Source: Burkholderiales bacterium
GTDB taxonomy: Bacteria > Pseudomonadota > Gammaproteobacteria > Burkholderiales > Burkholderiaceae_D
DNA: 64,000 nt
Direction of reading: 5' to 3'
Assembly (NCBI GenBank): GCA_016200895.1
Contig: JACQDX010000039.1
Span: forward strand, 1 to 64,000
A program made the translations under genes and the position numbers. This document shows, one piece after another, positions 26,244 through 34,916 of this stretch (positions are counted from its first letter, which is position 1; the number at the start of each line of letters is the position of its first letter). Below the pieces are notes generated by a model. It had not been told where the DNA came from and did not search any database. It saw only the letters and a list, made by a program, of their open reading frames with translations.

Positions 26244-27464
26244 ATGAAAGCAACATTCACGAAATTAAAAGTAGCAAGTCTCGCAGTTTCCGCCGCACTG
26301 GCTGGTTTTGCGCTGAATGCCAATGCGCAAGTGTCGGGTGATACGGTCAAGATCGGTTTCATCACCGATATTTCTGGTCTGTATTCTGATATCGATGGTC
26401 AGGGCGGTGCAGAAGCCATCAAGATGGCGATCGCCGATTTTGGTGGCACGGTACTGGGCAAGAAAATTGAACTGGTTACAGCTGATCATCAAAACAAGGC
26501 CGATATCGCAGCCAGCCGTGCACGTGAATGGTTTGACCGTGATGGCGTAGACATGCTGATCGGCGGTACTAATTCAGGGACAGCCTTGTCCATGTCCAAA
26601 GTGGCGGCTGAAAAGAAACGCGTTTTCATCTCCATTGGTGCTGGTTCTGCCCGTCTGACCAATGAAGAATGCACACCAAGCACAATTCATTATGCTTACG
26701 ATACCGTCGCACTTGCAAAAGGCACTGGTTCTGCAGTTGTCAAACAAGGTGGCAAGAGCTGGTATTTCCTGACGGCTGATTATGCCTTTGGTGCTTCGCT
26801 TGAAAGTGATACTGCCAACGTTGTCAAAGCCAATGGTGGCACAGTCGCAGGTTCGGTCAAACATCCTTTGTCAGCATCTGATTTCTCTTCTTTCCTGTTG
26901 CAGGCGCAAGCTTCCAAGGCACAAATCCTGGGACTGGCGAATGCTGGTGGTGACACCATCAATGCGATTAAAGCGGCCAATGAATTTGGCGTCACCAAGA
27001 CCATGAAGCTGGCAGGTTTGCTGATGTTTATCAATGATATCCATTCGCTGGGCTTGAATGCCACGCAAGGCATGTACCTGACCGACAGCTGGTACTGGAA
27101 TCAAAACGATGAAGCGCGCAAATGGTCACGCCGCTACTTCGAAAAAATGAAGAAAATGCCTTCCAGCCTGCAAGCAGCTGATTACTCTGCGACCCTGACT
27201 TACCTGAATGCCGTCAAGGCTGCAGGTACTGATGACACTGCAAAAGTCATGGAAAAACTGAAGAGCATGAAGGTCAATGACATGTATGCCAAAAACGGTT
27301 ACATCCGTGGCGACGGCAGCATGATCCATGACATGTACCTCATGCAGGTGAAGACCAGCGCCGAGTCGAAAGAGCCTTGGGATTATTACAAGGTAGCGCA
27401 GACTATATCGGGTGAGCAAGCATTTACTACCAAGTCCGAATCCAAGTGCTCTCTCTGGAAGTAA
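26244..27464 (+). CDS. ABC transporter substrate-binding protein, Leu/Ile/Val type
   Basis: A 406-residue periplasmic protein: signal peptide to about Ala28 (ALNANA), then a type-I binding fold of the hydrophobic amino acid family (VKIGFITDISGLYSDIDGQG, VDMLIGGTNSGTALSMS, WYFLTADYAFG). This subgroup often binds aromatic or other organic acids rather than leucine; the ligand cannot be read here. GGAGA lies nine bases upstream of ATG 26244. It sits between the ATPase and permease genes. Confidence 0.92.
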   Translation: MKATFTKLKVASLAVSAALAGFALNANAQVSGDTVKIGFITDISGLYSDIDGQGGAEAIKMAIADFGGTVLGKKIELVTADHQNKADIAASRAREWFDRDGVDMLIGGTNSGTALSMSKVAAEKKRVFISIGAGSARLTNEECTPSTIHYAYDTVALAKGTGSAVVKQGGKSWYFLTADYAFGASLESDTANVVKANGGTVAGSVKHPLSASDFSSFLLQAQASKAQILGLANAGGDTINAIKAANEFGVTKTMKLAGLLMFINDIHSLGLNATQGMYLTDSWYWNQNDEARKWSRRYFEKMKKMPSSLQAADYSATLTYLNAVKAAGTDDTAKVMEKLKSMKVNDMYAKNGYIRGDGSMIHDMYLMQVKTSAESKEPWDYYKVAQTISGEQAFTTKSESKCSLWK

Positions 27465-27562
27465 AATCCAATTTCCGGGCGCATAGCTGCGTTGCAAAGC
27501 CTCGCAATACTAAAGTATTGCTGCGTTTTGCGCCTTGCTCTGCATCCCGGTAATTGAATTTT
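27463..27562. repeat. Palindromic dispersed element, member 2
   Basis: AAAATCCAATTTCCGGG at the left matches, inverted with two differences, CCCGGTAATTGAATTTT at the right. The core has GCTGCGTTGCA and the palindrome GCAATACTAAAGTATTGC, then GCGCCTTGCT, the same order of motifs as members 1 and 4. It begins at the last two bases of the substrate-binding protein stop codon and could act as a transcript 3' hairpin. Confidence 0.65.
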
Positions 27563-27704
27563 ATGCGGTGTTTGTAATTTCAAATGGAGGCGTCGCGGAC
27601 TTCGTCGCGATGCTTCCAATGTAAAAAGCGAAGCTGTTCCACTCAGGGTCTTTCACAGGAAATTGTTTACTGATCAGCCAGAAAGAAAATGGTTTTTCTC
27701 CTGA

Positions 27705-27735
27705 CTTTCTCTGTGTTTCCGTGTCTCTGTGTTGA
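27705..27735. repeat. Fragment of the widespread CAGAGACACGGA-type dispersed repeat
   Basis: The minus strand reads AACACAGAGACACGGAAACA and on to CAGAGAAAG, which translates to the familiar HRDTETQRKS string seen in spurious annotations from many bacteria. It lies in the 329-bp gap between the binding-protein and LivH genes. The rest of that gap shows no gene. Confidence 0.5.
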
Positions 27736-27793
27736 GAGGTCTTTTCCCTTTTCACCCACCCGTGCTTCATCGGGTCATTTTATTTAGAGTGCC

Positions 27794-28678
27794 ATGGAAA
27801 TATTTGGTATTCCGCTGCAAGCGATGCTAAGCCAGCTTTTGCTGGGCTTGGTCAACGGCTCGTTTTACGCGATGCTGTCTCTGGGGCTGGCCGTAATTTT
27901 TGGCTTGCTGAATGTGATTAACTTTGCCCATGGTGCCCTGTATATGATGGGTGCCTTCCTCGCGTGGATGGGCATGAATTATTTTGGTATCAATTACTGG
28001 GCCATGCTGCTAATTGCGCCTTTGCTGGTGGGGCTGTTTGGCATCATCATAGAAAAGACCATGCTGCGCTGGCTGTACAAACTTGATCATCTGTACGGTT
28101 TGCTGCTGACCTTTGGTATCACCTTGATGCTGGAAGGTGTGTTCCGCTCGGCGTATGGCGTATCTGGCCAGCCTTATCAGGTGCCGGATGCACTGACAGG
28201 GGCGACCAATCTGGGCTTCATGATCCTGCCTAACTACCGTGCCTGGGTGGTTATCGCTTCGCTGGTGGTGTGCTTTGCGACCTGGTTCGTCATCGAAAAA
28301 ACCAAGCTTGGTGCCTACCTGCGTGCGGGTACTGAAAACCCCAAACTGGTCGAAGCTTTTGGTGTCAATGTACCGCTGATGGTGACGCTGACTTATGGTT
28401 TCGGTGTAGCCCTTGCGGCTTTTGCCGGCGTGCTGGCCGCACCTGTCATACAAGTGTCGCCACTGATGGGTTCCAACCTGATTATCACGGTGTTTGCGGT
28501 GGTCGTGATTGGTGGCATGGGCTCTATCCTGGGTTCGATTTTGACAGGTCTTGGCCTTGGCATTATCGAAGGCCTGACGCGGGTGTTTTATCCTGAACTG
28601 TCGGCGACTGTTGTATTCATCGTCATGGCCATCGTCCTGATGATCCGCCCTGCCGGTTTGTTCGGTAAAGAAAAATGA
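27794..28678 (+). CDS. livH: ABC transporter permease, LivH-like
   Basis: A 294-residue inner-membrane permease with about eight hydrophobic segments. Family marks are LLGLVNGSFYAMLSLGLAVI at the N-terminus, NFAHGALYMMGAF, the cytoplasmic loop YLRAGTENPKLVEAFGVNV and GGMGSILGSILTG. It should pair with LivM. A strong ribosome site is not evident (AGAG only). It is separated from the binding-protein gene by a 329-bp gap with repeats, so there may be a processing site or second promoter. Confidence 0.93.
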   Translation: MEIFGIPLQAMLSQLLLGLVNGSFYAMLSLGLAVIFGLLNVINFAHGALYMMGAFLAWMGMNYFGINYWAMLLIAPLLVGLFGIIIEKTMLRWLYKLDHLYGLLLTFGITLMLEGVFRSAYGVSGQPYQVPDALTGATNLGFMILPNYRAWVVIASLVVCFATWFVIEKTKLGAYLRAGTENPKLVEAFGVNVPLMVTLTYGFGVALAAFAGVLAAPVIQVSPLMGSNLIITVFAVVVIGGMGSILGSILTGLGLGIIEGLTRVFYPELSATVVFIVMAIVLMIRPAGLFGKEK

Positions 28679-28689
28679 ACGGAGCCACC

Positions 28690-29670
28690 ATGAATAAGAA
28701 AATCAGTTACGGCATTGCTTTTGCCCTGTTACTGGCGGCACCGTTTATTGTCTATCCGGTGTTCCTGATGAAGCTTTTATGCTTCGCCCTGTTTGCCTGT
28801 GCTTTCAATTTGCTTATCGGTTTCACTGGCTTGCTGTCCTTCGGTCATGCCGCATTCTTTGGCGCTGCCGGTTATATTGCAGGCTGGGCTTTGCGTGATG
28901 CTGGTTTGCCGACTGAGCTGGGGATTTTGCTGGGAGTAGGGGCGGCAGCACTGATAGGTCTGGTGATGGGGGCGCTGGCAATACGCCGCCAGGGTATTTA
29001 CTTCACCATGATCACGCTGGCTTTGGCGCAGATGCTGTACTTCGTTTTCCTGCAGGCCAAGTTCACCGGTGGCGAAGATGGGTTGCAAGGTGTGCCACGC
29101 GGCAAACTGCTGGGCATGGTTGACCTGAGTTCTGACCTGACCTTGTATTACTTTGTGCTGGTGGTGGCGATTGCCGGTTTTGCCATCGTCATGCGTACCG
29201 TGCATTCACCGTTCGGCCAGGTCTTGAAAGCCGTCAAGGAAAACGAGCCACGCGCGATTTCGCTGGGTTATGACGTAGACCGCTACAAACTCATGGCCTT
29301 CGTCTTGTCCGCTGCACTGGCAGGCCTGGCAGGTGCCACCAAAACCCTGGTACTGGGGTTTGAGACGCTGACGGACGTACACTGGTCCATGTCTGGCCTG
29401 GTGGTGCTGATGACCCTGGTGGGCGGTCTGGGCACGCTGGTGGGCCCGATAGTTGGTGCCATCATCATCATCGCGCTGGAAAACAAACTCGGCGACTTTG
29501 GCAACCTGCTGGCGAACATCACTACGATAGAATGGTTCCGCACCATAGGCGATTCAGTCACTATCGTTACGGGTCTGATCTTCATCGTCTGCGTACTGGC
29601 TTTCCGCCGCGGTATTGTGGGTGAGTTGATGGCTTATGTGGAACGCAATGGCAAGGCCAAGGCTGGTTGA
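28690..29670 (+). CDS. livM: ABC transporter permease, LivM-like
   Basis: A 326-residue inner-membrane permease with eight to nine hydrophobic segments. Marks are FNLLIGFTGLLSFGHAAFFG, the EAA-type loop VKENEPRAISLGYDVDRYK and GGLGTLVGPIVGA. The frame opens at ATG 28675, overlapping the livH stop, but ATG 28690 has GGAG in ideal range and starts MNKKISYG. Last gene of the transporter set, followed by a clear terminator. Confidence 0.93.
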   Translation: MNKKISYGIAFALLLAAPFIVYPVFLMKLLCFALFACAFNLLIGFTGLLSFGHAAFFGAAGYIAGWALRDAGLPTELGILLGVGAAALIGLVMGALAIRRQGIYFTMITLALAQMLYFVFLQAKFTGGEDGLQGVPRGKLLGMVDLSSDLTLYYFVLVVAIAGFAIVMRTVHSPFGQVLKAVKENEPRAISLGYDVDRYKLMAFVLSAALAGLAGATKTLVLGFETLTDVHWSMSGLVVLMTLVGGLGTLVGPIVGAIIIIALENKLGDFGNLLANITTIEWFRTIGDSVTIVTGLIFIVCVLAFRRGIVGELMAYVERNGKAKAG

Positions 29671-29696
29671 AGTTTTGAATTGCTTGTCTCATGAAG

Positions 29697-29725
29697 GCCC
29701 CGTGAAGAAATTCGCGGGGCTTTTT
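29697..29725 (+). terminator. Intrinsic terminator after livM
   Basis: GCCCCGTGAA pairs with TTCGCGGGGC around a GAAA loop, followed by TTTTTC. It lies 27 bases after the livM stop and before the convergent HEAT-repeat gene. Confidence 0.92.
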
Positions 29726-29739
29726 CTTTTCTTGAAAAT

Positions 29740-30735
29740 TTAATTGGCGACGAGCTTGTTATCTGCCAGCCTTTCCAAGACTTGCCGCGCACTTGTTTTG
29801 ATTATCGTATTTTCGCTGGTATTGTTGACGAGGCTGGTCAGCAGCTGTTTCACGGTTTCAGCATTCGCACCTGACTGCGCAAGCGCGAAGATGGCTGCCT
29901 GGCGTACTTCCGGGGTTTGATCATTCAGGGCAGCAGAAAAGTAACTGAGGCTGCTGTCGTTTTTATCCCATTGCGCAAGCTGTGAAATGCTGCGGCTTCT
30001 GACTGAGGCATCTGGATTTTCAGTCAGGCTTTGTAGTTGCCTGATCACGGCTGCAGTTGTTTTGGTATCGGCATTGCCCGGTAGGCTGTTGTCACCGGGC
30101 TTGGGTGGCGCGTCAATTCCTGTTGGCGCTGGCGCTTTCAGTGCTGCCAATGCTTGCAGGGTGACGGCTGGTGTTTGTTGGTTATTCAGCGACAGCAATA
30201 TGAGTTCACGCTCTTCCTGCAGATTGATATTCAGGTTGCCCAGCATGGATAAAGCTGCTTGGCGTTGCCCGGCATCCGGGCTGCTGGCAAGCCGTCTGGA
30301 TAAAGCCAATGTTTCTGCACTGGGTATGCTGGCGAGCAGGCTGATGATGAGTTCCCTGCTGGTGACAGATGTTTCACTGTCATATAGCGCCACCAGTTTT
30401 TTCAGGTAGCGTGGATTTTCTTGCGCGAGTTTTCGCAACTGATCTTGAGCATCATTTTTTCCTTCAAGCTGCTCAGCAGGGGACAGGGCGCGTGCCCACA
30501 GCAAGTCAAAGGTATCTGCTTTATCTGCGGGTGTGGTGCCGTTTGTATTTCCCCATAGCCCGGTGAATTGAGCCAGTGTATGTGTTGTCTGGGTCGCCAC
30601 GGGTGCTTTGTCGCTGCGCCCATGCTTGGCGACTACAGGTACAGAGCTGCTGGTGTCTGAGGGCAGCGTCATCCAGTTCATTGATACCATGCTGGCCAGG
30701 GCAAGCAGGCTGAGCAGGAGCAGGATTTTTTTCAT
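29740..30735 (-). CDS. HEAT-repeat-like protein with N-terminal membrane anchor
   Basis: About 331 residues. The N-terminus MKKILLLLSLLALASMVSM is a signal anchor. From about residue 90 to the end, paired helices repeat with spacing near 35 residues (for example SSPDAGQRQAALSMLG, TENPDASVRSRSISQLAQW, DQTPEVRQAAIFALAQSG), the mark of HEAT or Armadillo-type scaffolds. A Pro-rich loop near 200-225 interrupts them. The frame is open to 30996, but that would overlap the lipase gene; ATG 30735 fits the anchor, and ATG 30819 is a second choice. Partner unknown. Confidence 0.75.
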   Translation of the reverse strand: MKKILLLLSLLALASMVSMNWMTLPSDTSSSVPVVAKHGRSDKAPVATQTTHTLAQFTGLWGNTNGTTPADKADTFDLLWARALSPAEQLEGKNDAQDQLRKLAQENPRYLKKLVALYDSETSVTSRELIISLLASIPSAETLALSRRLASSPDAGQRQAALSMLGNLNINLQEERELILLSLNNQQTPAVTLQALAALKAPAPTGIDAPPKPGDNSLPGNADTKTTAAVIRQLQSLTENPDASVRSRSISQLAQWDKNDSSLSYFSAALNDQTPEVRQAAIFALAQSGANAETVKQLLTSLVNNTSENTIIKTSARQVLERLADNKLVAN

Positions 30736-30857
30736 GGTTTGAGCCTGTCCTGATTTGGAAAAAGCCCTTGCAACAGCATTGTGCATGGATGATATGGACA
30801 GCGCTGTTTTATTGTACATGGGGACTTTTTCCATTTTGATTATTGTGATGAAGGTGA

Positions 30858-31559
30858 TTATTGAAACACCAGGCTGGCCTGGGTATTGGTGGTGTAGTCC
30901 TTCAAACCAAAATGCCCCAGCCAGACATCGTAAGTCGCATTCTGCCCGTCGATATTGCTGGTATGCGAGCCATAGACATAGCAGCTGCCTATGCATACAA
31001 CTTCATCGATGTAGCTTTTGATGGAATACATTTTGCTGCCATAGCGTTTGTTTTTGACGGACAGTATCAGAGGGCTGTCGATGGACAAACCATTGCTGCC
31101 ACAGGTCGGCGTCATGACATTGAAAGGGTAGAGGCCGCATGATTCCAAACCATGCTGGGCACCGGCGATGCCAATGAAGGAGTTGACGGACGTAGAATAG
31201 GCCAGTTCATTGATGGCTTTCATCGCCAGGGTCACGCCCATGGAATGGCTGATGACATCTATCCTGCCAGTGCAGGATGCTGCCTTGGCAGCCTGCAAGG
31301 ATGCTTTCACCGGATTGGTATTGGCGGCGCTGTGGTCATTGATGGCAGGATTGGTTTTTGATCCCCAGTTGGGGCGATATAGCTGGGCATCGACATAGCC
31401 CTGGTTTTTCAGGGTGGTGACGGTGGCATTCCAGTCTGAAGGTGAACCGGCATTGCCGTGTACCAGAACCACATTGTCGAGGCAGGCTGCGTTGCTTGCG
31501 CAGGCGATAAAACCGAGGCTAATGACAATGAGCACCCGGGTGAGTGTACGGTGTTGCAT
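30858..31559 (-). CDS. Secreted lipase/esterase, Lipase class 2 type
   Basis: A 233-residue alpha/beta hydrolase with a signal peptide (cleavage near SNA, residue 24). VLVHGNAGSPSDW near 31-43 holds the oxyanion HG; the nucleophile is Ser106 in VISHSMG. Four or more cysteines (26, 96 and several after residue 140) suggest disulfides outside the cytoplasm. The pattern matches Lipase_2 (EstA/LipA-like) enzymes. AGGAG lies nine bases before ATG 31559. The HEAT-repeat gene follows on the same strand. Confidence 0.88.
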   Translation of the reverse strand: MQHRTLTRVLIVISLGFIACASNAACLDNVVLVHGNAGSPSDWNATVTTLKNQGYVDAQLYRPNWGSKTNPAINDHSAANTNPVKASLQAAKAASCTGRIDVISHSMGVTLAMKAINELAYSTSVNSFIGIAGAQHGLESCGLYPFNVMTPTCGSNGLSIDSPLILSVKNKRYGSKMYSIKSYIDEVVCIGSCYVYGSHTSNIDGQNATYDVWLGHFGLKDYTTNTQASLVFQ

Positions 31560-31645
31560 GGTGATGTCTCCTGTTGTGTTTTTTTATGTAATCCCGCGCT
31601 TTGGTGCGCTGGAAAAAACAGGGTAGGAGCATGTCGCCATGATCA

Positions 31646-31667
31646 CCACTATCTATTCAGATAGTGG
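31646..31667. terminator. Perfect 9-bp hairpin between the LuxR and lipase genes
   Basis: CCACTATCT and AGATAGTGG pair around ATTC. It lies about 17 bases after the LuxR stop and upstream of the lipase start. No U-run follows on either strand, so it may be a weak terminator or an operator dyad. Confidence 0.45.
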
Positions 31668-31683
31668 CAGGGTTTCGATGATC

Positions 31684-32463
31684 TCAGTTTTTGTGCGAGG
31701 CTAACAACAAGCCCAGCTCATAGGCTTTGGCGACGGCATGCACGCGGCTGCGTACATCCAGTTTGGCGAAGATCTGGTCGATGTGGTATTTGACGTTGAC
31801 TTCGGTAAGTTCGAGGATGGTGGCTATTTCCCAGTTGGTTTTGCCTTCATGCATCCAGTGCAGGATTTCTCTTTGCCGCTCACTGAGGATTTTGGTGTTC
31901 ATGCCGGGTTTGACGGGGAATTCTTCTACCTTGGTCAGGGCGTGTGCAAGTGCCAGGTGTAGATGGGGTGTCAACAAGCTCAGCAGATAAGCGTGCTGAT
32001 GACTGACTTCAAAAGGCAGATTTGTGAAAATGAAATAGCTGGAAAAATGCCCGCTCAGATCCAGCATGCCATGGGCAACGGTGTTATGCATTTTCTGCTT
32101 CTTGAATGAAGCCAGCCATTCAGCGGGGACAGCATGGTCATCGCGTCCGGCCTGGAAGAAAACCGGCTCCTGGGTTTCCCGCCATTTTTGCATCAAAGGA
32201 CTATTTGCCCGGCCTTTGCTGTCGAGCAAGGACTGGTAATAGTGGTAGCTCTCTGCCGGGCAATTGAACTGCAATAATTTATGCACATAGTTGCCCTGCG
32301 GGCTGACGCCGCCTATGCCGCAGACCATCATTTCATGCGGCAAGACTTCGCGCAAAATGCCTTGGGCGATCAGGCTGAAATCATCGGCATTACGGGTTTC
32401 TGCACATGCCATGATGACGGGCAGTATGGATGCCCCGGAGAGTTCCTGCGCAAAGTTCACCAT
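31684..32463 (-). CDS. LuxR-family (GerE-type HTH) transcriptional regulator
   Basis: A 259-residue regulator. The C-terminal 65 residues are a GerE-type helix-turn-helix: LSERQREILHWMHEGKTNWE, then VNVKYHIDQIFAKLDV. The N-terminal domain is about 180 residues and lacks the acyl-homoserine-lactone pattern (W57, Y61, D70) and a receiver Asp pocket. It resembles the EpsA-type regulators near betaproteobacterial exopolysaccharide genes, but no such genes are here. It precedes the lipase gene on the same strand and may control it. Confidence 0.88.
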   Translation of the reverse strand: MVNFAQELSGASILPVIMACAETRNADDFSLIAQGILREVLPHEMMVCGIGGVSPQGNYVHKLLQFNCPAESYHYYQSLLDSKGRANSPLMQKWRETQEPVFFQAGRDDHAVPAEWLASFKKQKMHNTVAHGMLDLSGHFSSYFIFTNLPFEVSHQHAYLLSLLTPHLHLALAHALTKVEEFPVKPGMNTKILSERQREILHWMHEGKTNWEIATILELTEVNVKYHIDQIFAKLDVRSRVHAVAKAYELGLLLASHKN

Positions 32464-32581
32464 GTCTGGAATTGTCCTTCAGGCTACTCAAAATTTGCGA
32501 GATGCTTTGAATATGTGGCGAATGCCGGTGCTGTCAGATTGGCGCATGACTGCTGCTCCATGCGCCACTTTCAGATATTCA

Positions 32582-33739
32582 TTACAAGGCTGCTGCGTAA
32601 ATCGCCCTGGCATCTTCCTTCGTCACTTCACGTGGATTATTTCCCAGCAGACGCGTTTGCAGCATGGCGTCGCTGGCAAGCTGATCCAGGTCTTTCTCAG
32701 TGACGCCCACCTGGCTCAGGCGGGTTTCTATGCCCACCCGGGTTGCCAGGTCTTCCATGGCCTTGATCATGGCGTGGCAACGTTGCTCAGCCGTTCCTGT
32801 GGCTTCTGGTGCAATGATGGCAGCCAGCTCGGCATACAGGTTCGCCGCGTGACTGGCATTGAAGCGCAGGACGTGAGGTAAGACCAGGGAATTCGACAAG
32901 CCATGTGGAACATGGAAGATACCCCCTACAGGGTAGGCCAGCGCATGAACAGCGGCGCAGGGTGCATTGGCAAAAGACTGTCCTGCCAGCATGGCACCCA
33001 GCAACATGGCCTGGCGTGCTGCTAGGTTGCTGCCATTGGTGCAGGCTTCGTCGATGTTGTTCCAGAGTAATTTTAAAGCCTGTACCGCCAGCATGTCGGA
33101 CAGCGGATTCTTTTTGTGCTTGGTGGTATAGGCTTCTATCGCATGCACCATGGCGTCAATGCCGGTGGCAGCGGTGACCTTGGCTGGCAAGCCTGTCGTC
33201 AGGTGGGCATCGAGGATGGCGATGTCGGCATATAGCTGTGGAGCGACTACGCCCATCTTGGTCGTGGCACCTGTGGTGACGATGGAGATAGGGGTGACTT
33301 CAGAACCTGTACCAGCCGTGGTCGGAATTTGTATCAAGGGCAGGCGCTTGCCTTTGACATTACCTATGCCATACATGGTGGAAAGGCTTTGATCGCTACC
33401 AGCCAGGATGGCGATGAGTTTGGCCACGTCCATGGAGCTGCCGCCACCGAGGCCGACGACCAGTTCCACTTGCAGGCTACGGGCATTCTCGACTGCTTGC
33501 AAGACGATGGCTTCTGGTGGGTCGGCAATCACGTCGGAGAAAATACTGACTTTGAGTTGTTCCGTTTCCAGGCTATCAATGACAGGCTGGACCAGGCCGG
33601 TACGCAAGAAACCGGCGTCGGTCACCAGGAGTACATGGCTAATCGCTGGGAATTCCTGGCGTATGATTTTGCCCAGGCGCGTTGCGGCACCAGTTTGGCT
33701 GATCAGGCTGGGGACGGTTCTGAATTCAAAGTCGTTCAT
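32582..33739 (-). CDS. Iron-containing alcohol dehydrogenase
   Basis: A 385-residue group-III (Fe-dependent) dehydrogenase. NAD(P) binding: LVVGLGGGSSMDVAKLIA near 92, and PTTAGTGSEVTPISI near 138. Metal ligands: Asp in GIDAMVHAIEAY with its following His, and the His of FHVPHGLSN. This group oxidises short alcohols, 1,3-propanediol or hydroxy acids; the specific substrate is not evident. A GAGATAAAG site precedes ATG 33739. Confidence 0.92.
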   Translation of the reverse strand: MNDFEFRTVPSLISQTGAATRLGKIIRQEFPAISHVLLVTDAGFLRTGLVQPVIDSLETEQLKVSIFSDVIADPPEAIVLQAVENARSLQVELVVGLGGGSSMDVAKLIAILAGSDQSLSTMYGIGNVKGKRLPLIQIPTTAGTGSEVTPISIVTTGATTKMGVVAPQLYADIAILDAHLTTGLPAKVTAATGIDAMVHAIEAYTTKHKKNPLSDMLAVQALKLLWNNIDEACTNGSNLAARQAMLLGAMLAGQSFANAPCAAVHALAYPVGGIFHVPHGLSNSLVLPHVLRFNASHAANLYAELAAIIAPEATGTAEQRCHAMIKAMEDLATRVGIETRLSQVGVTEKDLDQLASDAMLQTRLLGNNPREVTKEDARAIYAAAL

Positions 33740-33801
33740 CTTTATCTCATTTTCATTTAGCGAGTGGAAAGGATCTCTACCTTAGCACATGCTGGCATTT
33801 C

Positions 33802-34677
33802 CTATTTGTCCAGCAATTTCAAATCGCGCATCCAGTCAGCATACAGGCTGGTCCAGTTGCGCACGCTGCCGCTGGTGGGTGTCATGCCAAAGCCATGGTC
33901 GCCGTGGCGGAAGGCATGTAGCTCTGCCGGTGCACCTGCTTCCAGCAATTGTTGATAGATTTTGGCAGCGACTACCGGGATTGCTTTGGGGTCGTCGGAT
34001 GCATGGACAATAAACACGGGCGGGGTGTTCTTGCTGAACTTTGGTACTTTGTTGCCTGGCAAGCCAGTGTAGACCAAGGCGATAAAGTCGGCGCGGTTGT
34101 TCATTTTTTCTGCGGCATCGGCAGCGCCTGAGTCACCATCATCCTGGTCCGTCAGCAGTTGCAGGGCCATGATGCCACCAGCAGAAAAGCCGAGTATGCC
34201 TATCCTCTTGTCGTCGATTTTCCAGTCACCCGCATGTTGCCGCAACACGCGCATGGCACGGCTGGTGTCTGCCGTCAGTGGTTGGATGGACTTCCAGCTG
34301 CGGTCGCTATCCAGTGCCAGCGTGCGGTATTTCAGCACGGCGGCGGTAATACCCTGGGCATTCAGCCATTGCGCGGCTTCTATGCCTTCCTTGTCTATGC
34401 AGACATAACGGAAGCCGCCGCCTGGTACTACCAGTACCGCAGTACCAGTGGCCTTGTCAGCAGGGGCAGGGTAGATCGTCAAAGTCGGTTTGCTGACGTA
34501 GCTGATGTATCTGTCCAGGCGACCTGTTTCATGTCTGTCTTCGGCTGTCTCTGCTTGCGGATGTTGAAGACCGGGTGCGCCGTTTTGCCATAGGGGGATC
34601 TCGATTTCAGCTTGCACCTTACTGCTGTTACTGAGCAAGATGCATCCTGCAAATAGCAAAGACAGAGAAATCTTCAT
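33802..34677 (-). CDS. Secreted alpha/beta hydrolase (acetyl-xylan-esterase-like)
   Basis: A 291-residue protein with a signal peptide (to about VQA, residue 23). AVLVVPGGGF near 80-89 is the oxyanion loop, the nucleophile is Ser165 in ILGFSAGG, an acid is in VHASDDP, and the His in FRHGDHGFG completes the triad. This layout matches BD-FAE/XynB-type carbohydrate esterases, which remove acetyl groups from polysaccharides. ATG 34677 has AAGGA eight bases upstream; the longer frame from 34782 would hide the signal peptide. Confidence 0.88.
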   Translation of the reverse strand: MKISLSLLFAGCILLSNSSKVQAEIEIPLWQNGAPGLQHPQAETAEDRHETGRLDRYISYVSKPTLTIYPAPADKATGTAVLVVPGGGFRYVCIDKEGIEAAQWLNAQGITAAVLKYRTLALDSDRSWKSIQPLTADTSRAMRVLRQHAGDWKIDDKRIGILGFSAGGIMALQLLTDQDDGDSGAADAAEKMNNRADFIALVYTGLPGNKVPKFSKNTPPVFIVHASDDPKAIPVVAAKIYQQLLEAGAPAELHAFRHGDHGFGMTPTSGSVRNWTSLYADWMRDLKLLDK

Positions 34678-34916
34678 TGCGTTGATCCTTGTGAAAGACA
34701 AAGTAGCGACAGATTTATTACGCCGGATTTGCATGTTGTCTGATTTGTAGCTGCTAGTCAAATAGGCAGCACTGACATGCAACTGTTATGGCATCGCCTG
34801 TACCTTGTTGCCCACTTCTGGCTTCTGTATAAGTTATCTGTGCCGTGTTTTTAGCCTTGGTTCTTTACCTGCTTGCACGATGACTGCGGATTTCATAACA
34901 GATCAAATAATTCAAT

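Noticed and set aside
27561..27770. 69-codon frame containing HRDTETQRKS
   Set aside because: The string is a translation of a dispersed nucleotide repeat, not a gene.
30736..30996. N-terminal extension of the HEAT-repeat gene
   Set aside because: It would overlap the 3' end of the lipase gene and place the signal anchor in the interior.
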